From Alkaliphilus transvaalensis ATCC 700919 (GTDB lineage Bacteria > Bacillota > Clostridia > Peptostreptococcales > Natronincolaceae): a stretch of 64,000 nucleotides of DNA. The notes beneath the pieces are model-generated. The model did not search any database, had not been told where the DNA came from, and saw nothing but the letters and a program-made list of their open reading frames with translations. Each line of letters opens with the position of its first letter. The stretch's first letter is position 1. The position numbers and the translations under genes are program-made. Location: the NCBI RefSeq assembly GCF_000621485.1, contig NZ_KK211288.1, positions 126,151-190,150 of the forward strand. The letters run 5' to 3'. Positions 50,019 to 57,961 of this stretch are shown here, piece by piece.

Positions 50019-50605
50019 CTTAAATCCCCTCCATTTATATTTAATAATCCTTTTAAGGTTCTTCTAATTAAGACTAACAACAAAACCAAAGTTAGAAAAC
50101 TAAAACTATATGCCAATAGGAAATTGGTGGTATTCCACGTTGCTAGTTTCACAATGGATTGCATTGTTCCTCGAAGAAGTTGCCCCATAAGTAGAAAGCT
50201 ACTTTCAACCATCGTTTCCCACAAGTTACTTAATAATGTAAGATGCTGGATGGCTGAGATAAAGTCTAGCACAACATTCTTTTGTATCCCTGGCTTTACA
50301 GTTGTTACAAGGAAAGTTAAATACATCCCTAATGAAATGAATATAGGTGAATAGTTCTGTAATTTCTTTGTTCTAGTGGTATATAGTTCAAGATCGATGG
50401 CTTCCATTATATTCGTTTCAAAGTTATTTGAGGGCTCTAGCATAGGAAGTTCTTCAATTCCATTAACCATCTCAGTAAATAGTTGAAATTCCTCACTACA
50501 TTGATAGCATTCCTTCATATGTTTCTGGAGGTCGGCAAGGGCATTTTCTTCAATTGTTCCATCAACATAACTCATTATTAAAGCTGAAGCTGTTTTGCAG
50601 TCCAT
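49991..50605 (-). CDS. Anti-sigma factor with zinc-finger domain
   Basis: This 204-residue protein begins MDCKTASALIMSYVDG and carries the zf-HC2 motif with H29, C33 and C36 (HMKECYQC), typical of ZAS-domain anti-sigma factors. Two membrane helices lie near 85-105 and 165-190 (FLLAYSFSFLTLVLLLVLI). It overlaps the sigma factor gene by 28 bp, the usual coupled arrangement. It should hold the sigma factor inactive at the membrane until a signal arrives. Confidence 0.9.
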   Translation of the reverse strand: MDCKTASALIMSYVDGTIEENALADLQKHMKECYQCSEEFQLFTEMVNGIEELPMLEPSNNFETNIMEAIDLELYTTRTKKLQNYSPIFISLGMYLTFLVTTVKPGIQKNVVLDFISAIQHLTLLSNLWETMVESSFLLMGQLLRGTMQSIVKLATWNTTNFLLAYSFSFLTLVLLLVLIRRTLKGLLNINGGDLRWKGINMEE

Positions 50606-51150
50606 TGGGCTCCCTCCTCTTTTATTTCCTTAAGTTTATCCTTTAAAAGGCTTCTTCCTTTGTGAATTCGATTCTTAACTTTAGACATGGGTAGGTTGGT
50701 ATTCTCAGCGATTTCTTTATAGCTTAATCCATACTGATGATATAAAATGATTAAGGTTCGATAGTCTGTCGGTAACTCGTTTATAGCTTTTTCAATGTAA
50801 TTTTTATTTTGTTGATGTAGATAAACTAATTCAGCACTGGCACTTTCATGTTTTGATTCAATTTCTTCCTCTAGAGGTACTGTCTCTACCTTCTTTTTCC
50901 GTATATAGTCGATAGAGGTATTGGTGGCAATTTTCAGTATCCATGTTGAAAATTTATAATTTGAATCATATTTTCTTAGGTTATGGTAGGTTTTGATGAA
51001 TACTTCCTGAGACAGATCTTCTGCTTCTTCATGATTGTTGGTCATCCGAAAACATAAGGAATATACTGCCTTTTTATATCTTGTAATAATTTCACGAAAT
51101 AACTGGCTGTTTCCACTAATAATTTCTTGTACAATCTCCCAATCTGTCAT
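50578..51150 (-). CDS. ECF RNA polymerase sigma factor
   Basis: This 190-residue extracytoplasmic function sigma factor has the sigma2 region (AVYSLCFRMTNNHEEAEDLSQEVFIKTYHNLRKYD near 30-65) and the sigma4 helix-turn-helix (LPTDYRTLIILYHQYGLSYKEIAENTNLPMSKVKNRIHKGRSLLKDKL). I chose the ATG at 51150 after AGGTGG rather than an upstream TTG. It leads an operon with its anti-sigma factor and two bactofilin-like proteins, the likely regulon core. Confidence 0.93.
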   Translation of the reverse strand: MTDWEIVQEIISGNSQLFREIITRYKKAVYSLCFRMTNNHEEAEDLSQEVFIKTYHNLRKYDSNYKFSTWILKIATNTSIDYIRKKKVETVPLEEEIESKHESASAELVYLHQQNKNYIEKAINELPTDYRTLIILYHQYGLSYKEIAENTNLPMSKVKNRIHKGRSLLKDKLKEIKEEGAQWTAKQLQL

Positions 51151-51289
51151 ATTCAATCCACCACCTCTTTTCCCTATAACCTATCTACGGTTAATTAATA
51201 TAAAAGTTTATTATTTCTCAAATTAAATTATTGCTAACCACTTTTTCTAGGATAATAAGAACTATTCTTTCTTTACTTACTATAATAGC

Positions 51290-51325
51290 AGAAAGCAATC
51301 CTCTCGTAAAAGAAGATTGCTTTCT
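51290..51325 (-). terminator. Hairpin after the matrix operon
   Basis: AGAAAGCAATC pairs with GATTGCTTTCT on the minus strand. It lies 30 bp after the last gene of the sipW-tasA operon. The following U run is broken, so strength is uncertain. Confidence 0.6.
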
Positions 51326-51354
51326 GTCTATATATCCTTAATTATACATATATA

Positions 51355-52551
51355 CTACATTAAATCCTCATCACTTATTTTAGATTTTTCATGATCACTT
51401 TCATCGATCCCTGTAGAAGGGTCTTCCTCTTTATTCTCTTGATCTGACTTCTCTTGTTCTTCATCTTCTTGCCCTTCCTCTTCTGGAACAGCACCCCCCT
51501 GATTATCAGGTCCTTCTGGTAAAATAGTTTCTGGCACAGCATTCACTTCTTCTAAAAGAGCTTCTAATTCCCTTATCAATCGGCTGTTTTCATCATTAAT
51601 TCTTTGAATGTCGGCCTTGGCTTCCACTAATTCCATATATAAGTTTGCCTTTTCAACTTCTAACCCTTCAACTCTTTTTTCTAAACCCACAATAATTAAA
51701 ATTTTCTCATTTAGCTCTGCCACTAGCTCAACAACTGTACTATATAAATTTTTGATGTAGCCTTGTAACGTCGGTGCAATAATACTAATTATCTTGTTTT
51801 GATCTTCACTAAATTCAAACGCTTCTACTGAAACTTCCCGTAAAACAATTCCTTCTAATTCCTCCACCTCTCTACGATTCATCATCAGAATTTCTTGGGT
51901 GGATACCATCTGCTTCGAATTAGAAGATGCCTCTTGCCAATCTAGATGATTGGCTAAATAAGTCATTAGAGTTGTAATTTCTGTCCTAGCTTCATGATCA
52001 CTATTAAGCTTTGTTACTTCTGGGCTTTGTCTATGGATATTTTCCATAATCTTACCTCTTAAATATTCTTTAGTAAAGACGATTTCTATAGGTTCATTAA
52101 TAAACTCATTCAGGTATTTAACCCGCAAGGTCCCTTTTATTTTTTGATTTTTAAATGGATTTAGAAGTTTTGTGTGTTGAAATAAATTTAGGTTTGGCTC
52201 TAGGGCTATTTTGTAGGTAAAGCCCCCTTCTATTCTTATGGGATTGATATGTAGAAGGTACTCTGCTATTTCTCCTTCTAACTCAAAATAAATCATTCCA
52301 CTACGAGCCTCTAAGTTAGTTGAGCCTTCTAAGATCATATACTCTGGATTGATACCTGAATCTAATTTTATCTCGCTTATAATATCCTCTGTACTAGCTG
52401 CCCTTACTTCTAAATTTGATCTTGCTTGAGAAGTAAACCATGCATGGGTATCAACTGCCCCCAAAAACACCATACTAACCATCACACCTGCTACTAAGAA
52501 ACCTGCAACCCTGAAGCAGAGCCTACCTGGTGAAGACCATTTTATTTTCAT
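51355..52551 (-). CDS. Secreted SipW-type matrix protein with coiled coil
   Basis: This 398-residue protein has an N-terminal signal segment (LCFRVAGFLVAGVMVSMVFLGAVDTHAWFTSQARSNLEV). The AWFTS after the hydrophobic stretch is the pattern of SipW-processed TasA/camelysin proteins. The middle has a beta-rich region. Residues about 270-340 form a coiled coil (LVAELNEKILIIVGLEKRVEGLEVEKANLYMELVEAKADI), and the last 60 residues are extremely acidic (Glu/Asp/Gln). It is last in the operon after the SLH protein, 19 bp apart. It is likely an extracellular matrix component; no closer homologue is recognised. Confidence 0.75.
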   Translation of the reverse strand: MKIKWSSPGRLCFRVAGFLVAGVMVSMVFLGAVDTHAWFTSQARSNLEVRAASTEDIISEIKLDSGINPEYMILEGSTNLEARSGMIYFELEGEIAEYLLHINPIRIEGGFTYKIALEPNLNLFQHTKLLNPFKNQKIKGTLRVKYLNEFINEPIEIVFTKEYLRGKIMENIHRQSPEVTKLNSDHEARTEITTLMTYLANHLDWQEASSNSKQMVSTQEILMMNRREVEELEGIVLREVSVEAFEFSEDQNKIISIIAPTLQGYIKNLYSTVVELVAELNEKILIIVGLEKRVEGLEVEKANLYMELVEAKADIQRINDENSRLIRELEALLEEVNAVPETILPEGPDNQGGAVPEEEGQEDEEQEKSDQENKEEDPSTGIDESDHEKSKISDEDLM

Positions 52552-52570
52552 GACTTCTCACCTCCTCCTT

Positions 52571-53800
52571 CTATTCTTCTTCATTTTCTAAGTGTTCTGA
52601 GTGATAATCTAATATTTTACAAATTAATGTAAATACTTCTGCTCTAGTAATTTCTTGCTTTGGTTTGAAGGTTTGGTCTGGATAGCCTAATATAATATCA
52701 TTTTTAACCCCTGTTCTAATATAAGGAAGGGCCCAACCTCCTATTTCATCTTCATCTAGGAAGTCTAGTACTTTCTCATCATCTAGATCAATATTAAATC
52801 CTCTAATTAAGGCAGTTGCAACCTCTTCTCTAGTGATGTAATCATTTCCTTTAAAAACTCTGCCTAGGGTACTAGGATATCCCTGAAAGCTTCCTTGTTC
52901 TGTTGTAGCTATAATATATCCCCTTGCCCAAGGTGGTATAAAATCCATGTAACCAGAGAATACTTTGTTCTTTTCTTCTAATTTTAATGCTCTTCCTATT
53001 AATACTGCCGTTTCTGCCCTCGTAATAAGATTATTGGGTCTAATCGTTCCATCGGGATACCCTTGAATAATCCCTTCTTCCTTCAACTTTTCTATACAAT
53101 CATGGGCCCAATGGACATTTTCTTGAGAAGTAACTTCATCCTTCGTCTTATTAAGATCATCCCCGGTTACTACCCTTTCAATAGGGTGATAATCGTCTAT
53201 ATACTCTGGATTCTCTTGAAGGTTAACAATAAAATCTACAGTAGCTTTTAACCCCTGTAGTTCATTCCCTCCACCTTCTGCCATTCTTACTATATATTCT
53301 AAATCAACATTATTATTTCTCCCTATATTAAACTGCTTAGTAGCTGGAAGGGAATAACCTTCAAAGTTATAATTACCTTTTTCATACATCATTTCGTAAA
53401 AGCTGTCATCAAAGAGAACCTCGTCAAATACTAATAATCTACCTCGAGTAACAGTTACATACATATTTTTGGCGTAGGTTTCTATTAACTGTGGATCATT
53501 AACTAACTGATATTCGCCATCTACAAATTGCTCTAGTTTAATTGTTAGTGCTAAATTATTAACCCTTACCCTTTGGGAATAATTGTTGGATAATCGCATG
53601 ACGCCCTTATCTACTGCTCCCGGTGCCCATAATCCTTCACTAAACATAGGGTCGCCTTGGCTTGCAGTACCATAGGTACTTACTTCTACATAATGGTTGT
53701 TGCCTATTCCAAAGGTGTCTACAATTCCATAATTAAATAAAACACCTAAAACTATCATAAAAGTTAGTAAAAAACATAGACCCTTATAATAACCCTTCAA
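52571..53800 (-). CDS. Secreted protein with three SLH domains
   Basis: This 409-residue protein has an N-terminal signal, a beta-rich TasA-like region (DKGVMRLSNNYSQRVRVNNLALTIKL near 65-90), and three SLH repeats at about 230-275 (WAHDCIEKLKEEGIIQGYPDGTIRP), 290-340 and 345-395. SLH domains bind pyruvylated secondary polymers in the wall, so this protein can anchor the matrix to the cell. Translation starts at TTG after AAAGGAGG with eight bases. It is the third gene of the operon, between the TasA-like protein and the coiled-coil protein. Confidence 0.88.
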   Translation of the reverse strand: MKGYYKGLCFLLTFMIVLGVLFNYGIVDTFGIGNNHYVEVSTYGTASQGDPMFSEGLWAPGAVDKGVMRLSNNYSQRVRVNNLALTIKLEQFVDGEYQLVNDPQLIETYAKNMYVTVTRGRLLVFDEVLFDDSFYEMMYEKGNYNFEGYSLPATKQFNIGRNNNVDLEYIVRMAEGGGNELQGLKATVDFIVNLQENPEYIDDYHPIERVVTGDDLNKTKDEVTSQENVHWAHDCIEKLKEEGIIQGYPDGTIRPNNLITRAETAVLIGRALKLEEKNKVFSGYMDFIPPWARGYIIATTEQGSFQGYPSTLGRVFKGNDYITREEVATALIRGFNIDLDDEKVLDFLDEDEIGGWALPYIRTGVKNDIILGYPDQTFKPKQEITRAEVFTLICKILDYHSEHLENEEE

Positions 53801-53886
53801 TTGATTCGCCTCCTTTTATAAGATTCAAAAATACTTACATTCTACTTAAATCAAAGTACTTTTGAATTTCATAAAACTAAATTGAA

Positions 53887-53917
53887 TATATAGCCGATGT
53901 TAGCACCGGCTATATAT
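53887..53917 (-). terminator. Hairpin between tasA-like and SLH genes
   Basis: ATATATAGCCG pairs with CGGCTATATAT. No U run follows on the minus strand, so it may be a partial terminator or a processing site that sets different levels of TasA and SLH protein. Confidence 0.5.
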
Positions 53918-53926
53918 TGGATTAAC

Positions 53927-54793
53927 TTATTCTACTATTTCATAGCCTACAGGTGTTATATTGCTGTTACGTTGATGTACGCCGTCAATTTTAATATTAA
54001 ATTTACCATCAGCTCCTGTGGTTGCTTTTGCCGTCCTATTATTTCCTTGCCCATTCACATAGGTAAACTCTATCTCGACTCCTTCTGGATAGGATATTTC
54101 CTCATCATCATTATCATATTTAAGAACATTAACTAACCTTCCGCTAACGAATGCATTATAATTATGTGATACACCCGCTCTTTCAATTCTTACATTCCAA
54201 TCCTTAATCATCGTCTCATCTGAAATAACTATGGGATCTGCTGGATCTTCTGGGTCTTCTGGATCTACTGGATCTGGATTATTAGTTTCCCATGGAGCAT
54301 TTACTTGAGTTGCCTCAAAAGTAAATGTAAAGGAGTCCTTTAAAGCCTGATATTGATTATTTGCTGTTGCAGGTAGGCTAAAGGTAATATTTAAAAGCCC
54401 TTGCTCTCCTGCTGCGATTACCCCTAAATCATAATTAACTAACTGATTTAATGGCATTTGAGGTCCATCACCTATTTGTATTCTTAATCCATCTTCACCC
54501 TTATAAAGCAGTGTATCCCTTGTAGAACTTACACTTACTCTATATTTAAATGGTAGACTACCTGTATTTTTAACTGTAATTGTTTTACTATCACTCCATG
54601 TTGGATAAATATTACCTACATCAAACGTAGAAGAAATATCTTTATTTGCAGGTCCAGAAATAGCTAATGTACCAGTTTGAAAAACATTATTAGCACTTGA
54701 ACTACTATTTGTAAACCAAGCCATAGTCCCTAAACCTGCTCCAAAGGCCAACACTCCAATTAATAATAAACTGATCAGTAACTTCTTGTTCAT
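53927..54793 (-). CDS. tasA: TasA/camelysin-like matrix protein with C-terminal carboxypeptidase-regulatory-like domain
   Basis: This 288-residue exported protein begins MNKKLLISLLLIGVLAFGAGLGTMAWFTNSSSSANNVFQTGTLAI. This is the classic start of SipW-dependent TasA/camelysin proteins, which are matrix fibre subunits. The TasA-like beta domain covers about 30-165 (WSDSKTITVKNTGSLPFKYRVSV). A Pro-Asp/Glu linker (DPVDPEDPEDPADP) follows, then a beta-sandwich domain (about 195-288) with the ATTGADGKFNIKIDG turn. The added domain is not present in Bacillus TasA. SipW is encoded directly upstream. Fibre formation is inferred. Confidence 0.87.
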   Translation of the reverse strand: MNKKLLISLLLIGVLAFGAGLGTMAWFTNSSSSANNVFQTGTLAISGPANKDISSTFDVGNIYPTWSDSKTITVKNTGSLPFKYRVSVSSTRDTLLYKGEDGLRIQIGDGPQMPLNQLVNYDLGVIAAGEQGLLNITFSLPATANNQYQALKDSFTFTFEATQVNAPWETNNPDPVDPEDPEDPADPIVISDETMIKDWNVRIERAGVSHNYNAFVSGRLVNVLKYDNDDEEISYPEGVEIEFTYVNGQGNNRTAKATTGADGKFNIKIDGVHQRNSNITPVGYEIVE

Positions 54794-54875
54794 TTTTCTT
54801 CCTCCTCGAACTCTTCATATTTTTACTTTTTTGCGATACAATATTAGTAATATGATTTTTAAAGCACTTTTTTAT

Positions 54876-54909
54876 GGATAATCTTTGCCGAGATTATCTA
54901 TTTTTTTAT
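54876..54909 (+). terminator. Plus-strand terminator-like hairpin in the sipW-tasA gap
   Basis: GATAATCT pairs with AGATTATC and is followed by TATTTTTTTATC on the plus strand. It points against the operon, so it could end antisense transcripts. On the operon strand no U run follows. Confidence 0.45.
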
Positions 54910-55006
54910 CTACAATTCTCTTAACCACCCCTTTTTACGGACTAAAGTATACTCTTGTGTTAAAACTTAAGTTTTAATTCAATTCAAATATATTGTTTCA
55001 AAGTAG

Positions 55007-55552
55007 TTAAGCTTTTTTTTCTTTACCTACTTCGAATAATATTTTCTTAACTTCAGGTCCAATTAGCAAAAGAACTGGTATGATAATGCAGACCAAAAAA
55101 CCAATAGGACTTCTAGTGAAGTTTACTAGATAACCCCCCTTTGGAATGCGAAAAACGAGGCTTCCCACTAAGGCTTCTGGCGTAACTAAACTTTGGTCAA
55201 TTGTATTATTGGCGTCCCCTTGGGTCTGAAAATTAATTCTTCCATTTTCTTCGATTATGGCTATCACCCGATGGGTAACTAAGGTGTAACTGTCTACACG
55301 ATAGGTGATGACATCCCCCACTTCTATCTCTTCTGCCGCCACATTTTTTGTAATAATCATATCCCCTGGTTCTAACATAGGTCTCATACTTCCTGTTAGC
55401 ACAGACATTGGACTGTAGCCCATTAAAGTAGGTATTTTATTTGGGTTTTTTCTTGCCTGTAGATTTGAAAAAACTGTAGCCATGACTAATATTACAAGTA
55501 ATCCAATAAAACCATTGCTAATCCATTTTAATTTCTTATTCCCCTTTTTCAT
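55007..55552 (-). CDS. sipW: Signal peptidase I of the SipW/ER type
   Basis: SipW cleaves the signal peptides of matrix proteins. The 181-residue membrane protein has an N-terminal helix (WISNGFIGLLVILVMATVFS) and the active-site segment SVLTGSMRPMLEPGDMII near 50-67, where the Ser of GSM is the nucleophile. YTLVTHRVIAI supplies a His instead of the bacterial Lys, which makes it the ER-type enzyme. TQGDANNTID and a C-terminal helix follow. GGAGGGG precedes the ATG. It is the first gene of the operon, directly under a c-di-GMP-II riboswitch. Confidence 0.94.
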   Translation of the reverse strand: MKKGNKKLKWISNGFIGLLVILVMATVFSNLQARKNPNKIPTLMGYSPMSVLTGSMRPMLEPGDMIITKNVAAEEIEVGDVITYRVDSYTLVTHRVIAIIEENGRINFQTQGDANNTIDQSLVTPEALVGSLVFRIPKGGYLVNFTRSPIGFLVCIIIPVLLLIGPEVKKILFEVGKEKKA

Positions 55553-55574
55553 TTGCCCCTCCAGATCTCTTTTT

Positions 55575-55619
55575 CAAAAAAATAACCTATCTCTACTGTA
55601 TTTCTACAAAAGAGTAGGT
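55575..55619 (-). terminator. Terminator controlled by the c-di-GMP-II aptamer
   Basis: On the minus strand ACCTACTCT pairs with AGAGATAGGT (one bulged A) and is followed by TATTTTTTT. The 5' arm contains the CCTACT that closes P1 of the aptamer, so the aptamer and terminator exclude each other. This predicts that ligand binding turns sipW on. Confidence 0.85.
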
Positions 55620-55686
55620 CGGTTGCACCACAAACTCCATACGTTCCAGGTGCCCAAGTTACGAACGTATATCCTCATTTCCTACT
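55613..55686 (-). promoter_or_regulatory. Cyclic di-GMP-II riboswitch aptamer upstream of sipW
   Basis: On the minus strand P1 is AGTAGG / CCTACT; GGAAATGAGGAT follows P1. The hairpin ATACGTTC / GAACGTAT contains the loop segment TTGGGCACCTG, and its GCACC can form a pseudoknot with GGTGC in GGTGCAACCGACC near the 3' end. The blocks GGAAA, TTGGGCAC and GTGCAACCGACC match the class II c-di-GMP aptamer as I remember it from Clostridium. The 74-nt size also fits. Confidence 0.88.
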
Positions 55687-56184
55687 TTCAAAAATAAAGC
55701 AATTTTTATATAATGAGTCCTTTAATATATGGTGCTTGTCTATTTTATGTAGTATTTTTTTGTTTTATTACTAAAAATTAATATATTTTATTTGAAAAAT
55801 AGGTCTTTATACCTATAAATCATTTCTATTATTTACATTATTTACACTTCTTGCTTTATTATGCATTTTTGAGATTTTAGCCTCACCATTTTTTTCTGTT
55901 TTATTTTATGTTCTCAAAAATAATAATATGTTTTCTTTTTCTCTCAATAAGTAAGGAAATTGCATAAATTGAATATAAATTCAGCGTTATGATTTTATCC
56001 AATTTCATCAAGTATATAAAATTGAAAACTATAAAATAGAAACGTTGAATAAAAAGAACACAAAAAAAGAAGAAGTTTACACTCCTCCTATATTAATAAT
56101 CTATTAACTTTTTACTTCTGGTCCCCGCTCTAATGGGGGATACCTTAACATCATTAATTTAAAACTTTTTATCAAAAAGCCTTA

Positions 56185-56781
56185 TTAGATTGAGAGAACA
56201 AAGTCTCCATAACCAATAAATTGATCATTCTTCAATAAAAAAACCACTGTAATTCCCATATTGGTAATCCTTCTAATCCATTGGTTAATCTCTTCTAAAT
56301 CCACCTGTTTAATTTCAAATGATGGCCAAAGACCACAGATTAACTTCGGATCAGCAATGATAGCTTTAATCAATCTAACCTTGATTTTTTCAAGAAGAGA
56401 CAGTTCCGATATTTGTTTATTTCTTATATCTATCAGACTATACTCATTGATTACTTGATCAACTCTCCGTTTGGCTTTAGTTGGATAAATTCCGCTAAAT
56501 TTTAACTGTAACATAAAATTTCTTTCAACTGTATCATTTTCAACTAAAAAGGTATTATGAAAAATATTAATGGTCTCTTTTTTTCTAAAGGCTGCTAATT
56601 GTCGTTGGCTAAAAGAACTAACTGCTATTCCATTAAAGGTATATTCGATTAAACCCTCTTTAGAATTGCCCAGAAGAATTTCTACTATTTGTTTTAATTT
56701 TTCCTCATTGTCCCCCTGAATCATTACCCATTGGGGCTTTTCAATATTTAAATTTAATCCTTCCATCACTAACTTAATCAA
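56185..56781 (-). CDS. ABC-ATPase-like protein lacking Walker A
   Basis: This 198-residue protein resembles the length and layout of small ABC ATPases. It has a QRQLAAFRKK-like Q-loop region near 60 and IRNKQISELSLLEKIKVRLIKAIIADPKLICGLWPSFEI near 120-157, which mimics the signature and Walker B region. However, there is no GxxGxGKS loop where expected (VMIQGDNEEKLKQIV) and no acidic Walker B. It is thus a degenerate, probably inactive ATPase-fold protein. Start is a TTG with a distant GGAG. It lies 17 bp after rimI in the tsaE operon. Confidence 0.7.
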   Translation of the reverse strand: MIKLVMEGLNLNIEKPQWVMIQGDNEEKLKQIVEILLGNSKEGLIEYTFNGIAVSSFSQRQLAAFRKKETINIFHNTFLVENDTVERNFMLQLKFSGIYPTKAKRRVDQVINEYSLIDIRNKQISELSLLEKIKVRLIKAIIADPKLICGLWPSFEIKQVDLEEINQWIRRITNMGITVVFLLKNDQFIGYGDFVLSI

Positions 56782-56798
56782 TGGATTTTCATCTCCTA

Positions 56799-57245
56799 TT
56801 ATTCAATATCTCTCCACATAATAATGGCATCTTCTCCATTATCTTGATAATAGCCTGGGCGTACTCCACAAAATAGAAAACCTAATGCCTTATATAGGTT
56901 TTGTGCAACAATATTAGACCGTCTTACCTCAAGTGTCATTCGAAGCATACCTATGCTATGGGCCTCTTTAATCATCCCTTCCACCAATAACTTACCTAGT
57001 TGTTTTCCTCTATAATCAGGATGAACGGCTATATTAGTTACATGGGCCTCATCAACAATTAGCCACATGCCTCCAAAGGCAACTACTTTTTCTTCTAAAG
57101 TAACCACCAAATACTTAGCCAATAAGTTCTTTTTTAGCTCCTTTTCAAAGGCACTTTTAGACCAAGGGGTAGGAAAGGAAATTTCTTCGATTAAAACAAC
57201 ATCATCTAAGTCTTTAATTTCCATCTTTCTTACTATGGCTTCCAT
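56799..57245 (-). CDS. rimI: Ribosomal protein S18 alanine N-acetyltransferase RimI
   Basis: This is a 148-residue GNAT acetyltransferase with EEISFPTPWSKSAFEKEL near 20-38, the acetyl-CoA loop VHPDYRGKQLGKLLVEGMI near 77-95 and RRSNIVAQNLYKALGF near 107. RimI proteins acetylate the N-terminus of S18 and possibly other proteins. The start overlaps the tsaB stop by one base. The tsaE-tsaB-rimI order is conserved in Firmicutes. Confidence 0.94.
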   Translation of the reverse strand: MEAIVRKMEIKDLDDVVLIEEISFPTPWSKSAFEKELKKNLLAKYLVVTLEEKVVAFGGMWLIVDEAHVTNIAVHPDYRGKQLGKLLVEGMIKEAHSIGMLRMTLEVRRSNIVAQNLYKALGFLFCGVRPGYYQDNGEDAIIMWRDIE

Positions 57246-57961
57246 TATTGTCCTTCCTTTCCCTTCATTCTCTCTTCATACTGATTCTCTGCTTGGGACT
57301 TTCGCATGTAGATAGGTATAACTTCTGAAGCTTGGGCAATTTCTTTTCTTAAAGCCTTTTTTCTAGCTAATTCTGCAATTGATGAAGCCCGTGGAATGAT
57401 AAAATTATTAGATGGAAAGTAGCTTTTTTCTAATAAGTTAGCCTGAAGCTGATCTCTAAATTTGTCTACTGCGTCACCTATAAAAATAATCGTTTCACCT
57501 ATATTATGTAAATGATTAATTAATTCCTCAACAGGCATTACCCTTTGCTCCATAACTTCTTCTAACCCTGTTTTTTCCCATTTATAAAGGGCAGTATAAA
57601 CGGTTTCCCTTTGGGCATCAATAATAGGACAGATAAGACCCTTTGCAAAGGCTAAATTATAGGCAAGCCCTTCTAGAGCTGATACACCTACAACTGGTTT
57701 GTCCAAAGCTTGAGCCATAGCTTTAATGGTTGTTATACCAATTCTCAAACCTGTAAAAGATCCAGGCCCCAATGAAGCAGCAAATAGATCGATGTCTTTT
57801 GGCTTCAGATCACAATGTCCCAATACCTCTTCTATTAGAGGCATTAGTTTTTCAGAATGGGTTTTTTTATAATTAATAATCGTTTCAACAATAAGCTTCT
57901 CATCTTCCATCACAGCCACTGTTGCCACTGATGAAGAAGTATCTAATGCTAATAGTCTCAT
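57245..57961 (-). CDS. tsaB: tRNA threonylcarbamoyladenosine biosynthesis protein TsaB
   Basis: TsaB is the non-catalytic ASKHA paralogue that dimerises with TsaD for t6A formation. The 238-residue protein begins MRLLALDTSSSVATVAVMED and has KTHSEKLMPLIEEVLGH near 33 and ASLGPGSFTGLRIGITTIKAMAQ near 63-85. It overlaps tsaE and rimI by one base each, so the three are translationally coupled. The C-terminal half is longer than in some homologues and ends in a charged tail. Confidence 0.96.
   Translation of the reverse strand: MRLLALDTSSSVATVAVMEDEKLIVETIINYKKTHSEKLMPLIEEVLGHCDLKPKDIDLFAASLGPGSFTGLRIGITTIKAMAQALDKPVVGVSALEGLAYNLAFAKGLICPIIDAQRETVYTALYKWEKTGLEEVMEQRVMPVEELINHLHNIGETIIFIGDAVDKFRDQLQANLLEKSYFPSNNFIIPRASSIAELARKKALRKEIAQASEVIPIYMRKSQAENQYEERMKGKEGQ

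Larger units (their letters stand above)
55553..56184. other. sipW leader and upstream AT-rich region
   Basis: The 632 bp gap holds the riboswitch terminator (55575-55619), the c-di-GMP-II aptamer (55613-55686), about 400 bp of very AT-rich sequence with no evident gene, and a GGTATCCCC / GGGGACC hairpin near 56119-56145 after the ABC-like gene. Confidence 0.7.

Noticed and set aside
55613-55686. EAR (eps-associated RNA) or T-box leader
   Set aside because: EAR was considered because of the biofilm context, but the TTGGGCACC and GTGCAACCGACC blocks, the 74-nt size and the overlapping terminator fit c-di-GMP-II better. The sequence does not fit a T-box.
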